Source: Alphaproteobacteria bacterium (GTDB lineage Bacteria > Pseudomonadota > Alphaproteobacteria > Acetobacterales > Acetobacteraceae). Taken from it: a DNA stretch of 64,000 nucleotides. The notes beneath the pieces were generated by a model. It saw only the letters and a program-made list of their open reading frames with translations, made no database searches and was not told the origin of the DNA. Shown here one piece after another: positions 27,130-35,979 of the stretch (positions are counted from its first letter, which is position 1; every line of letters starts with the position of its first letter). Position numbers and translations under genes: made by a program. Location: NCBI GenBank assembly GCA_020850755.1, contig JADZEB010000027.1:62001-126000 (forward strand). The letters run 5' to 3'.

Positions 27130-28125
27130 CTAGTCCGGCTTGATGTCCGAGGCGCGCGCGACGGCGGTCCAGCGCTCCACCTCGCCGCGGATATGCGCCG
27201 CATACTCGGCCGGTGTCGAGCCGATGCCGACATAGCCGAGCGCCGTCATGCGCTCGACCAGGCCGGCATTCTTCATCACCTCGGCCATGGTGGCGCTGAG
27301 CCGGTTCACGATCTCGTCCGGCGTGCCCTTGGGCGCCAGCATGCCCCAGTAGGTGCCGGCATCCGACACGCGCGGATAGCCAAGCTCGGCCATGGTCGGG
27401 GTGTTGGGCAGCGCCGGCAGGCGCGAGGTGCCGGTGACGCCGATCGCGACCAGCCGCCCGGCCTCGATATGCGCGCGCGACTGGCTGACGCCCGAATACA
27501 TGTAGCCGACATGGCCGCCGAGAACGTCGGTCGTCGCCGGGCCGGCACCGCGATAATGCACCGGCACGAAGCGCACGCCGGTGACATGCATCATCAGTTC
27601 GAGCGCCAGGTGCGGGGGCGAACCGTTGCCGCCGGTGGCGAAGTTGACGCGCCCGGGCTGCGCGCGCCCGCGCTCCAGGAGCTGCTCCATCGTGCGCACG
27701 CCGGTGGAGGGGTGCGCCACCAGCACCACCGGCCCCGAGGCCATCAGGCTGACCGGCTTGAGGTCGTTGTAGAGGTCGTAGGGGAGCTGGCCATAGAGGG
27801 CGAGGTTGATCGCCGCCGAACTGGAGTGCACCACCAGCGTATAGCCGTCTCCGCCGGCATTGATCGTGAACACGGTGCCGAGCGAGCTGCCGCCGCCGCC
27901 GCGATTCTCGATCACGAATTCCTGGCCGAGCTTCTCGCGCAGCAGGGGCGCCACCAGGCGCGCGAGATTGTCGGCCCCGCCGCCGGGCGCGAAGGGCACG
28001 ACGATCTTCACCGGGCGGCTGGGATAGTTGCCCGCGCCCTGCGCCAGGGCAGGCACGCCGCCAAGCAGGGCAGCGGCAGGGGCGGATGCGAGCGCGGCGA
28101 GCGCGGCGCGACGGCTGAGGCTCAT
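27130..28125 (-). CDS. Bug/TctC family periplasmic substrate receptor
   Basis: 331 aa. Twin-Arg-containing signal peptide (MSLSRRAALAALAS ... ALAQ, about 1-28). Then YPSRPVKIVVPFAPGGGADN, the hallmark of Bug receptors; the usual Asp in this loop is present. VIENRGGGGSS and the C-terminal region are typical. It delivers carboxylates to a TctAB permease. Start 28125 is chosen because GGGGGA lies 6 bp upstream; an ATG two codons earlier is too close to it. Probable partner of tctBA nearby. Confidence 0.93.
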   Translation of the reverse strand: MSLSRRAALAALASAPAAALLGGVPALAQGAGNYPSRPVKIVVPFAPGGGADNLARLVAPLLREKLGQEFVIENRGGGGSSLGTVFTINAGGDGYTLVVHSSSAAINLALYGQLPYDLYNDLKPVSLMASGPVVLVAHPSTGVRTMEQLLERGRAQPGRVNFATGGNGSPPHLALELMMHVTGVRFVPVHYRGAGPATTDVLGGHVGYMYSGVSQSRAHIEAGRLVAIGVTGTSRLPALPNTPTMAELGYPRVSDAGTYWGMLAPKGTPDEIVNRLSATMAEVMKNAGLVERMTALGYVGIGSTPAEYAAHIRGEVERWTAVARASDIKPD

Positions 28126-28232
28126 GGTCATTCCCCCGAACAATGCCGGACTGGATGCGATGCGATGGGCGCGGAGCTTCCCATATCGGTCGCGGCCCCG
28201 CAATCCGCCGGCTGCACGCGATGCGCAATGGA

Positions 28233-28258
28233 AAAGGGGCGGCACGCGCCGCCCCTTT
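28233..28258 (-). terminator. Rho-independent terminator after TTC38-like gene
   Basis: Perfect 11-bp stem (AAAGGGGCGGC / GCCGCCCCTTT) with a 4-nt loop, followed on the minus strand by a short T run (TTTTCC). It lies 41 bp beyond the stop of the TTC38-like gene and before the Bug receptor start, so it separates the two transcription units. Confidence 0.75.
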
Positions 28259-28298
28259 CCCCTCTCCCGCCCGCACACGATCCGATCAGGCCACCCGA

Positions 28299-29627
28299 TC
28301 AGGCCGCGCGCTTCTCCAGCCCGGCGCGGCGGACAAACAGGCCGGCCAGCGGGCTGGTGGGCTTCACCGCCACACGCTCGGCCGCGAGCGCCCGCGCCAA
28401 TGCCATCTGACCCGAGCGGAACGCCGCCTCGATCAGGGTGAGGTCGAGGATGTCGCGCTGGGCGTGGCTGCCGCCGAAGCGGGCGGCGATGTTGCGCACC
28501 GGGCGGATCAGCGCCACCGCCTCGCCATAGTTGCCGTCGCCGAAGGCCAGCATCGCCCTGGTCAACGGGTGGCCCACCTCGCGGGTGAAGGCGGCATTGT
28601 CGTCGCGCCCGGCCATGGCGCGGGCCTGCGCGCCCAGCACCTGCTCGGCCAGGTCGCGCCGCCCGGCGCCGACGAAGGCCATCATCGCGTGCATGTCGTT
28701 GAAGGCGTAGTTGCCCGCCCCCGCCGCCGGCGCGAAACCCTCGGCCAGCGGCTGCCAGCGCTTGCCGACATCCACCCCGCGCAGCTGCAGCCGCCACAGC
28801 ATCGCCGCCGCATCGACCATGTCGAGCATGACCTTCGACTGCGCGCCATAGATCGGCCCGTCATAGAGCGCCAGAACCTGCTCGATCTCGCCGAGATCGA
28901 GGTGGTAGAGGGCGAGGTGCCACCAGTTGTGCACGGCGAAGAAGCTGTCCTTCGACCAGGCCTCCGGGTTGGTGCGCATCCAGCGGATGCCGTCCGCCTG
29001 CCGGCCCTGCATCTCGAGCACATGGGCAACGGCGTGCTGCGCCCAGCCGTCGCGCGGCTCGATCTCCACCGCGGCGCGGCCGCTGGCCTCGGCGGCGGCA
29101 TACTCGCCCATCTCCTCGAGCCCGAAGGCATGCATGCCGAGCATGGCATGGTAGCCCGGGGTCGCGCGCGACCAGGCCGGCAGGGCGCGCGCGATGCGAT
29201 CGCGCAGCATGCGCGGGTTGCCGGTGAAGAAGTCGAGCTGGTGGCCGACCTGCAGGGCCAGCATGTCGTGCGGCTGCTCGATCGCCACATCCTCGAGCAC
29301 GCGCGAGGCGGCGTGGAAGCGCCCCTCGATCAGGTGCCCGATCGCCTCGACATGGCCCACTTCCTGGCGCGTCATGGGCCGGGCGCGCACGGCCGCATGC
29401 GCGGCGCGCGCCGCCTCGATGCCGGGCAGCTCGGTGCCGAGCAGGTTGAGCCAGGCCTTGAGCGCATGGCCCATGACGAAGCCCGGATTGTCCCGCAGCG
29501 CCGGCTCGATGGTGGCGATCGGATCGCCGCTGTAGAGGTTGAACTGCGTCAGCGCCGTGTCATAGGCGGTGGCGGCGGCGCGGTCTGCACCCGAGAGCGG
29601 GTTGCCGCGGAGGTCGGTGATGGTCAT
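28299..29627 (-). CDS. TTC38-like tetratricopeptide repeat protein
   Basis: 442 aa of helical repeats resembling the TTC38 family. Blocks such as QVGHQLDFFTGNPRMLRDRI, GYHAMLGMHAFGLEEMGEY and AQHAVAHVLEMQGRQADG are TPR-like, and the HNWWHLALYHLDLGE stretch with its His/Trp cluster is the family signature. No signal peptide; cytoplasmic. Function of bacterial members is unknown. Start 29627 has GGAAGGA upstream. The DUF1127 gene lies just upstream in the same direction and may share its transcript. It ends at a clear terminator. Confidence 0.82.
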   Translation of the reverse strand: MTITDLRGNPLSGADRAAATAYDTALTQFNLYSGDPIATIEPALRDNPGFVMGHALKAWLNLLGTELPGIEAARAAHAAVRARPMTRQEVGHVEAIGHLIEGRFHAASRVLEDVAIEQPHDMLALQVGHQLDFFTGNPRMLRDRIARALPAWSRATPGYHAMLGMHAFGLEEMGEYAAAEASGRAAVEIEPRDGWAQHAVAHVLEMQGRQADGIRWMRTNPEAWSKDSFFAVHNWWHLALYHLDLGEIEQVLALYDGPIYGAQSKVMLDMVDAAAMLWRLQLRGVDVGKRWQPLAEGFAPAAGAGNYAFNDMHAMMAFVGAGRRDLAEQVLGAQARAMAGRDDNAAFTREVGHPLTRAMLAFGDGNYGEAVALIRPVRNIAARFGGSHAQRDILDLTLIEAAFRSGQMALARALAAERVAVKPTSPLAGLFVRRAGLEKRAA

Positions 29628-29677
29628 GGTCTGTATCCTTCCAGGGATCGGATGATCGGTAAGGGGGAACCGCGCGC

Positions 29678-30007
29678 TCAGAGCGGACTTCTCCAGCGCG
29701 TCTCGGCCGAGGCCAGTCCGGCGCGGCCAAGGCGCACGGCGGGCTCGATCTCGCTGCCCGACAGCCCGATGTCGGCCAGCATGCGCGGCTCGAGTTCCTT
29801 GAGCGCGGCGATGGCCCGCCGCTCGGCATGCGCGGCAAGCCAGCGTTGCAGCAAGCCGCGCCAGAGCGTGACGGCGCCGGTAACCGGAGAAGGCGCCGCG
29901 GACGCAAGCCCCGGCGAGGGGGATGGCGGATCAAGACCGGCGGGCACGAGGCGGGCGGGCACAGCCCAGCCCTGGCCCGCCGACATGGCGGTCGGCAGGA
30001 TGGTCAT
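29678..30007 (-). CDS. DUF1127 (YjiS-like) small protein
   Basis: 109 aa. The C-terminal 45 residues carry the DUF1127 motif (RAIAALKELEPRMLADIGLS followed by a short tail); the N-terminal half is Pro/Ala/Ser-rich and variable. Small DUF1127 proteins in alphaproteobacteria have been linked to RNA turnover and to phosphate and carbon metabolism; the role here is unknown. Longer than the usual 47-75 aa. The start at 30007 is supported by GGAG 7 bp upstream. Divergent from the TetR gene. Confidence 0.78.
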   Translation of the reverse strand: MTILPTAMSAGQGWAVPARLVPAGLDPPSPSPGLASAAPSPVTGAVTLWRGLLQRWLAAHAERRAIAALKELEPRMLADIGLSGSEIEPAVRLGRAGLASAETRWRSPL

Positions 30008-30158
30008 TGCGAACTCCAGACTCTCGATGTGACGGATCGGCGTGATCGCCGGCCACAGCCGGCGTTGGCAGGAAGGTGGCGGAAATTCGTTGCGAAAAAC
30101 ACCCGACCCGTGGTCAAGTTCGCCGGTCAGATTTTCCGCTGCTGTTTCAAAGTCTTTT

Positions 30159-30176
30159 CGCGTGCACTGGCACGCG
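30159..30176. promoter_or_regulatory. Palindromic operator candidate before TetR gene
   Basis: CGCGTGC-ACTG-GCACGCG, a perfect 7-bp inverted repeat with a 4-bp spacer, centred about 67 bp before the tetR-type ATG in the divergent DUF1127/TetR intergenic region. TetR regulators commonly bind such sites to control themselves and the divergent gene. Assignment is by position and symmetry only. Confidence 0.45.
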
Positions 30177-30233
30177 GCCGGCGATTTCCGACCGGCACCG
30201 GCCGGCCTGAACTGCACCCACGGTACAGTAGCC

Positions 30234-30917
30234 ATGCCCGACGCAACGACCGCGACCAAGCCGAAGCCTGCCAAGCCCGCGGCCACACCGGCACCGGCAC
30301 GCGCGCCGCGCAAGCGCGGCGAAACACGCGAGCGCATCCTGGCGCTGGCGGAAGCCGCCGTGCTGGAGAAGGGCTTCGCCGGCACCTCGATCGACGAGCT
30401 GATCGCCGCCGCCGGCATCACGAAAAGCGGCTTCTTCTACCACTTCAAGGACAAGGGCGATCTCGCGCGTGCGCTGATGCAGCGCTACATCGAGGCCAAT
30501 GACGAGATCCTTCTCGGCATTCTCAAGCGTGCGGAGGAGCTGAACGACGATCCGCTGCACGGCTTCCTGGTCGCGCTGCGCATGCTTGCCGAACTGGTGG
30601 CCGACCTGCCGAACGGGCATCCGGGCTGCCTGGTCGCCGCCTTCACCTACCAGGACCAGCTGTTCAGCCGCGACATCCGCGCGCTGATGGAACGCGGCAA
30701 CCAGGGCTGGCGCGAGATGTATCGCGACCGGCTGGCGCGCATCGCCGAACGCTATCCGCCGCGCATTCCCGCCTCGGTCGATGATCTCGCCGACATGGCC
30801 AACGCGCTGATGGATGGCGGCATCATCCAGTCGAAGGTGATGAAGGACCCGCAGGTGCTGCCGCGCCAGATCATGCTCTACCGCGACTTCCTGCGCATGG
30901 TGTTCCAGCCCGGCTGA
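30234..30917 (+). CDS. TetR/AcrR family transcriptional regulator
   Basis: 227 aa. A basic, Pro/Ala/Lys-rich leader (1-25) is followed by the TetR DNA-binding domain (about 28-75). The helix-turn-helix reads TSIDELIAAAGITKSGFFYH with FKDKGDLARAL. The C-terminal ligand domain includes LPNGHPGCLVAAFTYQDQ, like TetR_C regulators of the AcrR type. It is divergent from the DUF1127-TTC38 pair and followed by the convergent amine oxidase. Likely represses its own or the divergent genes; the ligand is unknown. Confidence 0.9.
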   Translation: MPDATTATKPKPAKPAATPAPARAPRKRGETRERILALAEAAVLEKGFAGTSIDELIAAAGITKSGFFYHFKDKGDLARALMQRYIEANDEILLGILKRAEELNDDPLHGFLVALRMLAELVADLPNGHPGCLVAAFTYQDQLFSRDIRALMERGNQGWREMYRDRLARIAERYPPRIPASVDDLADMANALMDGGIIQSKVMKDPQVLPRQIMLYRDFLRMVFQPG

Positions 30918-30953
30918 TCGCGCCGGCATCCACGCCCCGCGCGCAAGCGCCGG

Positions 30954-32528
30954 TCACGCCAGGATGCGCGCCACCGCCTCGGCCGCCACGCGCCCGGATT
31001 CGGCGCCGCCATTCATGTAGCCGGAATAGTCCTCGCTGGTGTGCTCGCCGGCGAAGATAAAGCGGCCGGCAGGCGCGAAGGCGCCCGAGAAGCCGGTCCA
31101 TTGCCCCGGCGCGTAGCAGGTATAGCTGCCCCCGACATAGGGGTTGCCCGGCCAGAACATGCGGCTCGCGCGGCCGGTGAAGGCCGTCGCCGCACCGGGA
31201 AAGGCCGCATCGAGCGCGGTGGCGACAGCGCGCGCACGATCGGCGGCACGGCCCTGGCCGAAGCCGCGCCCGACCGCGCCGCCGGCGAAGATGGTGAGCG
31301 CGCCGGGGCCGCCCCCCGCCCCGCTCGCCGGCTTGCCGTGATCCTCCCACACCGCCTGGAAGCCGAGATCGCTGATGCATTCCCCGCTGCGCCCCTGTGC
31401 GCGCCAGGGCCGCGCGCCCATGCCGGCGAACAGCTTGGCGTTGGTGCCATAGGCAATCTCGCGCACGGCACGGCGGGCAAGCGGGGACAGCCCGACATCG
31501 AGCGGCAGGCCGCGCAGGATCGTCAGCGGCAGGGTCATGATGACTATGTCGGCGATGACTTCCCGCCGCCGCCCCTCGGCGGCGAAGGTCAGCGCATAGG
31601 CCGCACCGCGCCGGCGCACCGCCTCCAGCCGGTGGCGCAGCCGCACCCGCGGGCCGAGTGAAGCGGCAATCGCGCTGGTCAGGCGGTCATTGCCGCCCTC
31701 GATCTGGAAGCGCTGGTCGGAGGAGAACAGGCCGCGGCGCGGCTGGCGCGGATCGGGGGCGAAGCTTTCCACCAGATAGAGCGCCGACATGTCGCCCGGA
31801 TCGAGCCCCATCTCCTGCGCCAGCCCGACATCGAGCAGCGTGCGCAGCCAGCCCCGCACGCCAAGCTGGTCCATCATCGCCGCCGCCGACAGGCGGTCAT
31901 GGCGGGCCTTGGCGTCATCCGGCTCGGCGCGCATCGCTTCCAGCCGGCGCACCATCTCGGCGCCGGCCTCGGCGATCTCGGCGATGGAGCGGTGCGCGCC
32001 GGCGACGAAATAGCTCGTGGCCAGAGCCGCATCGGCGCCCTGCGCGCCGTCCTCGAGCGGCAGGTTGAACTCGCGCGCGAGGGCCACGATGTCGGCATGC
32101 TCGGTGTTGATGAAGCTGCCGCCAAGCTCGACCGTGGTGCCCTCGCCCACCACGTCGCGGCCGGTGAACATGCGCCCGCCGACACGGCCATTGGCTTCAT
32201 AGACGGTAACGTCGCGCGCGCCGGCGGCAACGAGGCGATGCGCCGCCGCAAGGCCGGCAAGACCCGCCCCCACCACCGCGATCCGCGCTGCCCCTTGCGT
32301 CAGCCGCACCGCCGGGCGCGGCGGGCGGGTCTGCGCCAGCGCATCGTTTGCACCGAGCAGCGCCGCACCAGCCATGCCCGCCGCGCCGCGCAGCAGCGCA
32401 CGGCGGCGCAGCGTTGCGGCAAAGGCGGGATCGGCCAACTCGTCGAGCGGCGGTGCCTTGCCCCCGCGCGCGGCGGCGGACAGCGCCAGGGCACGGCGCA
32501 GGGCAGCGAACAGCGGGGTGCGCGACAT
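30954..32528 (-). CDS. Tat-exported flavin monoamine oxidase
   Basis: 524 aa. A long N-terminal leader contains RRRALLRG (41-48) and a hydrophobic stretch to NDALAQ (66), a twin-arginine signal. The FAD-binding Rossmann motif is VVGAGLAGLAAAHRL (86-100), followed by YEANGRVGGRMFT. The C-terminal flavin motif FAGEHTSEDYSGYMNGG is typical of monoamine oxidase/LSD1-like proteins. It oxidises primary amines or amino acids in the periplasm; substrate unknown. The unusually long pre-signal region (40 aa) might mean a later start. Confidence 0.88.
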   Translation of the reverse strand: MSRTPLFAALRRALALSAAARGGKAPPLDELADPAFAATLRRRALLRGAAGMAGAALLGANDALAQTRPPRPAVRLTQGAARIAVVGAGLAGLAAAHRLVAAGARDVTVYEANGRVGGRMFTGRDVVGEGTTVELGGSFINTEHADIVALAREFNLPLEDGAQGADAALATSYFVAGAHRSIAEIAEAGAEMVRRLEAMRAEPDDAKARHDRLSAAAMMDQLGVRGWLRTLLDVGLAQEMGLDPGDMSALYLVESFAPDPRQPRRGLFSSDQRFQIEGGNDRLTSAIAASLGPRVRLRHRLEAVRRRGAAYALTFAAEGRRREVIADIVIMTLPLTILRGLPLDVGLSPLARRAVREIAYGTNAKLFAGMGARPWRAQGRSGECISDLGFQAVWEDHGKPASGAGGGPGALTIFAGGAVGRGFGQGRAADRARAVATALDAAFPGAATAFTGRASRMFWPGNPYVGGSYTCYAPGQWTGFSGAFAPAGRFIFAGEHTSEDYSGYMNGGAESGRVAAEAVARILA

Positions 32529-32710
32529 AGGCTTCCTCCCATCGGCAGGCGATTCGTTCCGGCAGCGGCGATGCTAGAGCAGCGACCGCGCCGGAGGGAA
32601 GGAAGTCGGCGCCGCGCCACCACGGGGCCACGGGCGCCGCGCCGCGATCATCGCGCCATGCCGGCGCGGGCCGGTGTGCCGAGGAAGCGGGCCAGACGCG
32701 TTCCCGGAAC

Positions 32711-33133
32711 CTAGATGCGTTCCCAGAACAGCGTCTCGTCGTCGAGGCGCGCCTGCTCCAGCCCGCGGAAATCGAAGCGCGAGACGATGCCCACGACGCG
32801 CCCGTTCTCGATCACCGGCAGGTGGCGGAAGCCGCCATCCTGCATCAGCCGCAACGCCTCGATCGTGGTGGCGGCGCGCGCCAGGCAGGCGGGATCGCAG
32901 GTCATCACCTCGGCCAGCTTGACCTTGGCCGGGTCCTTGCCCTCGGCCAGCACGCGGCAGACCGCATCGCGGCCGGTGAAGATGCCCAACAGCTTGCGCC
33001 CGCGATTGGCCACGAGCACGGCGCCCACGCGCCGCTGGCGCATGCGCCGGCACGCATCCTGGACAGTGGCCGTGGGCGGCAGGATCACCGGGTTCTGGTC
33101 ACGGACCATGTCGCCCATCGAACGTTGCGCCAT
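32711..33133 (-). CDS. CBS-domain pair protein
   Basis: 140 aa made of two CBS motifs: VGAVLVANRGRKLLGIFTGRD (about 37-57) and GGFRHLPVIENGRVVGIVS (about 102-120). Such stand-alone Bateman modules bind adenosyl ligands and act as energy sensors. No enzyme domain is attached. Start 33133 (MAQRSMGDM) has AGGAGG 9 bp upstream; the longer frame was rejected. Neighbours do not suggest a partner. Confidence 0.9.
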   Translation of the reverse strand: MAQRSMGDMVRDQNPVILPPTATVQDACRRMRQRRVGAVLVANRGRKLLGIFTGRDAVCRVLAEGKDPAKVKLAEVMTCDPACLARAATTIEALRLMQDGGFRHLPVIENGRVVGIVSRFDFRGLEQARLDDETLFWERI

Positions 33134-33369
33134 GGAATTCGTCCTCCTGTTGGTTGCCGCGCCCGCTGGCCCCTCTGGTGCGGTCCCGCGCATGGCCATT
33201 CCTTGCTTGTCATGCGCCTGTCACATGCCGGCACAATAGCGCCCGCCCCGCGCCCTTAGCAATGCGCCCCCCGGCGATGCGCGCCCCGATTGCGCCGCCC
33301 CGATTGCATGCCGGTCCAGGGCGGCTATCATGCGCCACCGACACATCGCCGGGAGGAGTGCGACAGCCC

Positions 33370-34065
33370 ATGACCATGGTCACGATCAAGGCCGCCGATG
33401 GCGGCAGCTTCCAGGCCTATCTCGCCAAGCCGAAATCGGCCAAGGGCGGAGCCGTGGTGGTGATCCAGGAGATCTTCGGCATCAACGAGGCCATGCGCGC
33501 GATCAGCGACGCGATCGCCGACATGGGCTTCTTCGCCATCTGCCCGGACCTGTTCTGGCGCATCGAGCCGGGCGTGAACATCACCGACAAGACCGATGCC
33601 GAATGGGCCAAGGCCTTCGACCTGTTCAAGAAGTTCGACCAGGACAAGGGCATCGAGGACCTCAAGGCCACCGCCGCCCACGCCCGCACCCTGCCCGGCT
33701 GCAACGGCAAGGTCGGCTCGATGGGCTACTGCCTCGGCGGGCGGCTTGCCTATCTCATGGCGGCGCGCGCGGAGACCGACTGCAACGTCTCCTTCTACGG
33801 CGTCGGCATCGACGGGCTCTTGGGCGAGGCGGGGGCGATCAAGCGCCCGCTGCTGATGCACATCGCCGCGCTCGACAAGTATGTGCCGCCCGAGGCGCAG
33901 GAGAAGATCCGCGTCGGGCTGCTCGGCAACCCGCTGGTGCGCGTGCACACCTATCCCGGCGTCGACCACGCCTTCGCGCGCGTCAACGGCATCCACTGGG
34001 ACGGGCGCGCGGCGGCGATCGCCAATGGCCGCACCGCCGAGTTCCTGGGCAACTATCTCGACTGA
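33370..34065 (+). CDS. Dienelactone hydrolase family protein
   Basis: 231 aa. Dienelactone hydrolase fold: Glu in QEIFGIN (about 34), catalytic Cys C121 in GYCLGG instead of Ser, Asp in ALDKYVPP and His in GVDHAFAR. These hydrolyse dienelactones in chlorocatechol breakdown, but many homologues in non-degraders have unknown esterase roles. The start at 33370 follows GGGAGG at a longish distance; an ATG two codons later is also possible. Alone, followed by a hairpin and the GGT gene. Confidence 0.9.
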   Translation: MTMVTIKAADGGSFQAYLAKPKSAKGGAVVVIQEIFGINEAMRAISDAIADMGFFAICPDLFWRIEPGVNITDKTDAEWAKAFDLFKKFDQDKGIEDLKATAAHARTLPGCNGKVGSMGYCLGGRLAYLMAARAETDCNVSFYGVGIDGLLGEAGAIKRPLLMHIAALDKYVPPEAQEKIRVGLLGNPLVRVHTYPGVDHAFARVNGIHWDGRAAAIANGRTAEFLGNYLD

Positions 34066-34110
34066 GCAGGGACGCGCCGGCACCCCGGCGCCGCGATCGG
34101 GTATCGCCGG

Positions 34111-34136
34111 ACGGGCGTCGCGCATGCGGCGCCCGT
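34111..34136 (+). terminator. Hairpin after dienelactone hydrolase gene
   Basis: An 11-bp near-perfect stem (ACGGGCGTCGC / GCGGCGCCCGT, one G-T pair) with loop GCAT lies 46 bp after the stop. No U-rich tail follows, so it is either a weak terminator or a transcript-end stabiliser. Confidence 0.4.
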
Positions 34137-34239
34137 CTCGCGTTGCGCGCCCTTTCGCTTGCGGCGCGCCGGGATTCTGCGCCACCCTCACCGACACGAC
34201 CAAGGCGCGGGCGCGCGCCCGGCCCCGGGAGGAGCACGC

Positions 34240-35979
34240 ATGACCGCCTTCCACCCCGACATCATGGGGGTGCGGCACATGGCCGCATCGGCCCACTACC
34301 TCGCCACCCAGGTCGCCTTCTCGGTGCTGGAGGCGGGCGGCAACGCGATCGATGCGGGCGTTGCCGGCGGCATCGCGCTCGGCGTGGTGCAGAGCGAGTA
34401 TGTGGGCTTCGGCGGTGTCGCGCCGATCATCCTCTACCACGCCGAGAGCGGCAGCCTGCACACCATCGCCGGGCTCGGCACCTGGCCCAGGGCGGCGCGG
34501 GCGGAGATATTCCAGCAGGAGCACGCGAACCAGATCCCGGCCGGCGTGTTGCGCACCGTGGTGCCGGCCGCGCCCGATGCCTGGATCACCGCGCTGGAGC
34601 GCTGGGGCACGATGGGCTTCGCCGACGTGACGGAGCACACGATCCGCCTCGCGCGCGAGGGCTTCCCCTGCGACCCCTTGAAAAGCGAGATCATCACGAA
34701 ATACGCGCCGAACTATCGCCGCTGGGATTCCTCCTCCGCGATCTACCTGCCGCAGGGCCGCCCGCCCTTGCCGGGCGAACGCTTCGTGCAGGAGGATCTC
34801 GGCCGCACCATCCAGTTCATGGCCGACCAGGACCGCGCCGCCGCCACCAAGGGCGGGCGGCTGGCCGGGCTCGCCGCCGCACGCGAGGCCTTCTATCGCG
34901 GCGACATCGCCCACGCCATGGTCGCGCACATGCAGGAGCATGGCGGCTGGCTCGCGGCCGAGGACCTCGCCCTCTACAAGGTCGAGGTCGGCCGGCCCGA
35001 GCGCGGGCGCTTCGGCCCCTGGATCGTCAACACCTGCGGCCCCTGGTGCCAGGGCCCGGCGCTGATCCAGCTGCTGCAACTGCTCGACGGGCTCGACCTG
35101 CGCGCCATGGGCCACAACAGCGCCGCCTACCTGCACACGCTGATGGAGGCGGTGAAGCTCGCCTTCGCCGACCGCGAGGCCTATTTCGGCGATCCGAACT
35201 TCATCGAGGTGCCGATCGGCGCCCTGCTCTCGCGCGAGTATGCGGCGCGGCGGCGCGCGCTGATCCGCCCCGACCGCGCCTGGCCCGACCTGCCGCCCGC
35301 CGGCACGGCCGAGGAGCTCGGTCTCGGCGGCCGCGCGCCCGGCGGCGGGCGCGGCCCCATCGCCGCGCAGGCCCCGCTCCGCCTGCCCGAGCTCGACACC
35401 TCCTACATCGCGGTAGTGGACCGGCACGGCAACGTCTTCTCCGCCACCCCCTCGGACGGCAGCCAGAGCGCGCCGGTGGTGAAGGGCCTGGGCTTCGTCC
35501 CCTCCCCGCGCGGCAGCCAGAGCCGGCCCGACCCGCGCCATCCCTGCGGCGTGGCACCGGGCAAGCGCCCGCGCCTGACGCCCAACCCCGCACTTGCCAT
35601 CCGCGAGGACGGCAAGGTGATGATCCCCTTCGGCACGCCGGGCGGCGATGTGCAGGTGCAGGCGATGGCGCAGCTTTTCCTGAACCTGACCGTGTTCGGG
35701 ATGGAGCCGCAGGCCGCGATCGAGGCGCCGCGCGCGGCCAGCTATTCCTTCCCCAACTCCTTCGCGCCCTTCGACCACCACCCGGCCTTGATGCGCATGG
35801 AAAGGCGCATCCCGGCCGAAACTGCGCGCGGGCTCGAATCACTCGGCCATCGCGTCGAATGGTGGCCCGAGGTGACCTGGCTTGCCGGCGCGCTCTGCAC
35901 CATCGTGGCCGATCGCGAGAGCGGGATCCTCAAGGGCGGGGCGGATGCACGCAGGCCCGGCGCCGCCATCGGCTGGTGA
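34240..35979 (+). CDS. Gamma-glutamyltransferase family protein
   Basis: A 579-aa Ntn hydrolase precursor. The N-terminal chain has ASAHYLATQVAFSVLEAGGN and GGNAIDAGVA; the predicted autocleavage/nucleophile Thr is T387 in LDTSYIAVVD; PFGTPGGDVQVQAM is the C-terminal family motif. No obvious signal peptide is visible, unlike classic periplasmic GGT, so it may be a cytoplasmic GGT-like acylase. Start has GGGAGGAG upstream. Its 3' end overlaps the next gene by 35 bp. It splits gamma-glutamyl amides by family; substrate unknown. Confidence 0.9.
   Translation: MTAFHPDIMGVRHMAASAHYLATQVAFSVLEAGGNAIDAGVAGGIALGVVQSEYVGFGGVAPIILYHAESGSLHTIAGLGTWPRAARAEIFQQEHANQIPAGVLRTVVPAAPDAWITALERWGTMGFADVTEHTIRLAREGFPCDPLKSEIITKYAPNYRRWDSSSAIYLPQGRPPLPGERFVQEDLGRTIQFMADQDRAAATKGGRLAGLAAAREAFYRGDIAHAMVAHMQEHGGWLAAEDLALYKVEVGRPERGRFGPWIVNTCGPWCQGPALIQLLQLLDGLDLRAMGHNSAAYLHTLMEAVKLAFADREAYFGDPNFIEVPIGALLSREYAARRRALIRPDRAWPDLPPAGTAEELGLGGRAPGGGRGPIAAQAPLRLPELDTSYIAVVDRHGNVFSATPSDGSQSAPVVKGLGFVPSPRGSQSRPDPRHPCGVAPGKRPRLTPNPALAIREDGKVMIPFGTPGGDVQVQAMAQLFLNLTVFGMEPQAAIEAPRAASYSFPNSFAPFDHHPALMRMERRIPAETARGLESLGHRVEWWPEVTWLAGALCTIVADRESGILKGGADARRPGAAIGW

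Noticed and set aside
32574..32584. CTAGAGCAGCG, identical to one end of the 130-bp element, before the amine oxidase gene
   Set aside because: Similarity stops after 11 bases with no hairpin or second end; most likely chance or an unrecognisable relic.
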